From: Cynocephalus volans
Lineage: Eukaryota > Chordata > Mammalia > Dermoptera > Cynocephalidae
DNA: 64,000 nt
NCBI RefSeq assembly: GCF_027409185.1
Contig: NC_084474.1
Location: 92,879,005-92,943,004 of the forward strand
Direction: 5' to 3'
Below are positions 61,223-64,000 of the stretch, in pieces. Position 1 is the stretch's first letter. Each line of letters opens with the position of its first letter. Below the pieces are notes generated by a model. That model did no database searches. It was not told where the DNA came from and was given only the letters and a program-made list of their open reading frames with translations. The position numbers were made by a program, and so were the translations under genes.

Positions 61223-64000
61223 CTGCGAGGGGGTCCAGAGCACACAGGTTAGTTTCTCTGAAAAGGCTGTGGGGGAGGACAGAGGCTGGTGGTGGTCAGC
61301 TTCTACACACATTGTACTTTATCCAGCCACTGCCCACATGTGGCAACTGAACCCCTGAGATGTGAGCAAGACACTGAATGTTAACTTCATTTACTGTTAA
61401 CGAATTTAAGTTTACATTGGCACATGTGGCGAGTGGCCAGTGTGCCGGGCTGTGGGCTAATCCATGCCCTCTTGATTCAGGCCTAAGCAGACAATGGACC
61501 CAATCCCTCCCTCCTGCCCAGTCTCTGAACAGCCCTCACCTCACCAGCTTGTTCCCTGTGCGACAGACCAGCCCTCAATGCTTGCTTCACTCCACTACTC
61601 AGGACCTGCAGTTAGATCCCTGTGTGGCCCTCACTCCATCCTGAAGGAGGGACACACACAAACCCCATTCAGGTGGTGACCAAAGCAACCTCGTTACTGG
61701 TAATACTTCCCAGTGGTTATGGAACATCTCTTTCACAGGTCATGGACCATATACACTTTACCCTTAAACGTCCAAAAGTCCCAGCAAAGGAGACTTTATT
61801 TGCTACCTTTTTACGTAAAGACACAAGCACTCAGACTTCAAAAACAGCCCAAGGCCACAGAGCTGTGAGAGGACGGAGATGGGATATGGACCAATGGCTT
61901 CTCCACTCAACATGGTATGCTCTGGGCTGGGTGCTGTCATCTCTTGGGCAACACAGCACTGAGGTATGGCCACAGCCCTGCACTCACCCCTGCCTCTGTA
62001 CTGAGTGTCTGTAATGCCCTTCCAGCTCAGATCCCCAGCAAATCCCTCCTCAGTCTTTGTGTCCAGGTCAAGTGTCATTTGACTGCACCAGGCAAGTCCA
62101 CTCACCCACCAAGCTTATGCTCAGCTCCCACCTGCTCATCCTCCCCGCCCAAAGCCTCTGCACAGATTCAACCCTCCTGGAGCTGCTTCCCAGCTCCACT
62201 GCCACACCTTGTTCAAACCTCATCAGAGCAACAACCAGACTCTACTGACGTTTACTGCACATCTGAGCCCCAAGTAGACACTTCCTTTTTATCTATGCCT
62301 GGGCTTGCTCCAACACGCGCGTCATGCCCAACAGCACTTAGAGCACTGTGGCATCTAATGGCCCAAACTGGAAGCTGCCCTGAGGTCCACCCACAGGAGC
62401 AGACAGCAGTGAGAGGAAACAGATTCATCAAGCTGGAGGGACTTTCAATATCTAATACCAAGAAAAAGCAGCAAGCCACAGATGACGCTGCAGCATGATT
62501 CCTTTCAGAGGAATCATGTTCAAAACCAGAACAAAACTACACCTGTGAGGGGACACACATGCAGCTGAAAACCCCCACAAGGATGTAAGTCATCGGGGCA
62601 GTGGCATGGGGGAAGGGAAGATACAATTGGGGTGGGGGCTTAGGAGTGAGAGGAAGAAACTCCTTGGTGTGTATATGGGAACCTGGGAGTTTGTTTTATT
62701 ACTACTCTTTAAATGTATGTGCATGCATATTTTTCATAATAAACTTTTAAATAAGTAATATATTATTATTCCTGCCAGTCTGGTCCCTACCTTTACTTTC
62801 AGTTAAGGAAAAGATCCAGGGAGGCTGAGTGAGTGGCCTGGACCATGCAGAAAGCAGAAGAGGTGAGCGCCTGCCTTGGACGTTCTGATTCCAGAAAAGG
62901 AAATAGAGCCTCAACGTGCCCCGGGTGGCAGCCTGGCTGGGCATAGGTGGGGATGATTCCAGCATGGACTAGCAGAGACCTTGATCCAGTGACAGAAGGA
63001 ATGGACAGAGCTGTTCTGGTCGTGCAGAGATGGGACCCCACAGAGCACGGGTGGGCACGAGCATGTGAAAGGGCATCAACGTGCTGATATCTAAGTGATG
63101 CCTCTAAGCCTCACAGCTCCACCAACAGCACTCAATGAGTCGAAACAACACTACTGTGATGCTGGTTAACATCATCTTTTAAAAATGCATCTACAATCAC
63201 AACTGAGGGGATTTGGAGCTCCACACCAGCCAGCCGCCCCAGAAAAAAAACTGAGGGGAGATTCGGTGTATGTTCCTATAGCAAAATATGCATTCTGGTC
63301 CAGCCTCCCCTCAGCCCCCATATGAGGGGCAGCAAAGTCAGCCCTAGGCGCTGCAATGCTCTGCCGAGCCGGGTCTGGAGTGGCTGCAGCCACGTGCATG
63401 CAGGAGTTTAGGGACAAGTGGAGATCTCAGCAGAAACGGCATACCATGTGGACAGGCAGGTGGCATGATGGCTCCCTGAAGAGCAGCCCTGTGTGTCGGG
63501 GCTGCTAGCTGGCAGCCAGTCCCCACCCCGACACTTCAATCTCTGAACAGCCTGACGCTCTCAGTCCCAACAGCGCAACATCCACAGGGCAGCACCTGCA
63601 ATGTGCTTGGGATGAGGCCACCTCCTAGCTCTGCAGCCTCTGTGGTCTGAGCCTGGGCAGGAGGCTCCATCGGACCCCCTCTGTGCATAAGGGGATAAAC
63701 AGGAGGCCCTGCCCAACTCACGGAGCGCTTGTGTCAACCATGCACGCCAGCGCTCTGTCAGAAGCTGTCTGGGACACAGGAACGCTGCAACTGCCATTTT
63801 CTAATGTGGACGACGGAAGATGTCAGCCAGCACATAGCACCAACGCAGGGCCTGGAACACAGGGGGACAGCTGCAAAACCCAGGCTCTCCATGGGGACCA
63901 CATGCCACAGGCTCAGCGCCCTCGGTCTGAAAATCCCCAGGGGAGAGACGGAGCTGTAATGGGAAGATTCCTGTTTTGGTACTGCTACCAACTAGAAACA
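61223..64000 (-). other. AGO2: Start of the next AGO2 intron, running off the window
   Basis: No exon for residues before 113 could be found on the - strand here, so the intron continues past 64,000. It has an L2-like block at about 61,910-62,250 and a LINE 3'-end-like piece at about 62,520-62,760 ending TTTTTCATAATAAAC. The last 1.2 kb shows nothing I can name. Confidence 0.75.

Noticed and set aside
61223-64000. Search for the AGO2 exon encoding residues just before V113
   Set aside because: No - strand frame with NREIVEHMVQ-like or YTAMPLPIGRDK-like sequence was found. The exon must lie beyond the window.

Overview
The window is nuclear DNA of a placental mammal. It holds a complete CHRAC1 gene on the + strand and the 3' three-quarters of AGO2 on the - strand, converging tail to tail. 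Both genes have spliced exons with GT-AG (once GC-AG) borders, and long introns and intergenic stretches are full of decayed mammalian repeats (L1, L2, MIR, hAT and Tigger fossils). The order CHRAC1 then AGO2 is the one known from human 8q24.3. No Alu, B1, B2 or carnivore SINE was seen. The youngest interspersed repeat is a short SINE derived from a tRNA of the isoleucine type, which fits a colugo (CYN-type SINE) or possibly some bats. That lineage call is an inference from memory of SINE families.

Layout. Bases 1-12,880 are intergenic, with SINEs, two L1 3' ends, an LTR remnant, L2 and MIR pieces and no supported gene. Bases 12,890-14,020 are a CpG island with the CHRAC1 promoter and first exon. 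CHRAC1 has three coding exons (13,311-15,767, 133 aa) and a 3' UTR to about 16,420. Bases 16,430-20,105 separate the two converging genes and hold a nested transposon stack. AGO2 then runs on the - strand from its inferred poly(A) site near 20,110, through a 3' UTR of about 12 kb, to its stop codon at 32,121. Sixteen consecutive coding exons follow, up to 61,222. They encode residues 113 to 859 by human numbering without frameshift or stop, so the end of the N domain, L1, PAZ, L2, MID and PIWI are all present. The exons for residues 1-112 and the promoter lie beyond base 64,000.

Function. CHRAC1 is the small histone-fold subunit of the CHRAC chromatin remodelling complex. AGO2 is the slicer Argonaute of RNA interference. 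They are not known to act in one pathway, and their adjacency looks like ordinary conserved synteny. All slicer residues (D597, E637, D669, H807) and the 5'-phosphate pocket residues are encoded intact.

No previously undescribed system was found. The items most worth a second look are a GC-AG intron in the AGO2 PAZ/L2 region, a pair of inverted ZNF143-like sites in the CHRAC1 promoter, three minisatellites, the nested repeats, and the very long, transposon-poor AGO2 3' UTR with its CU-rich tract and A-runs.
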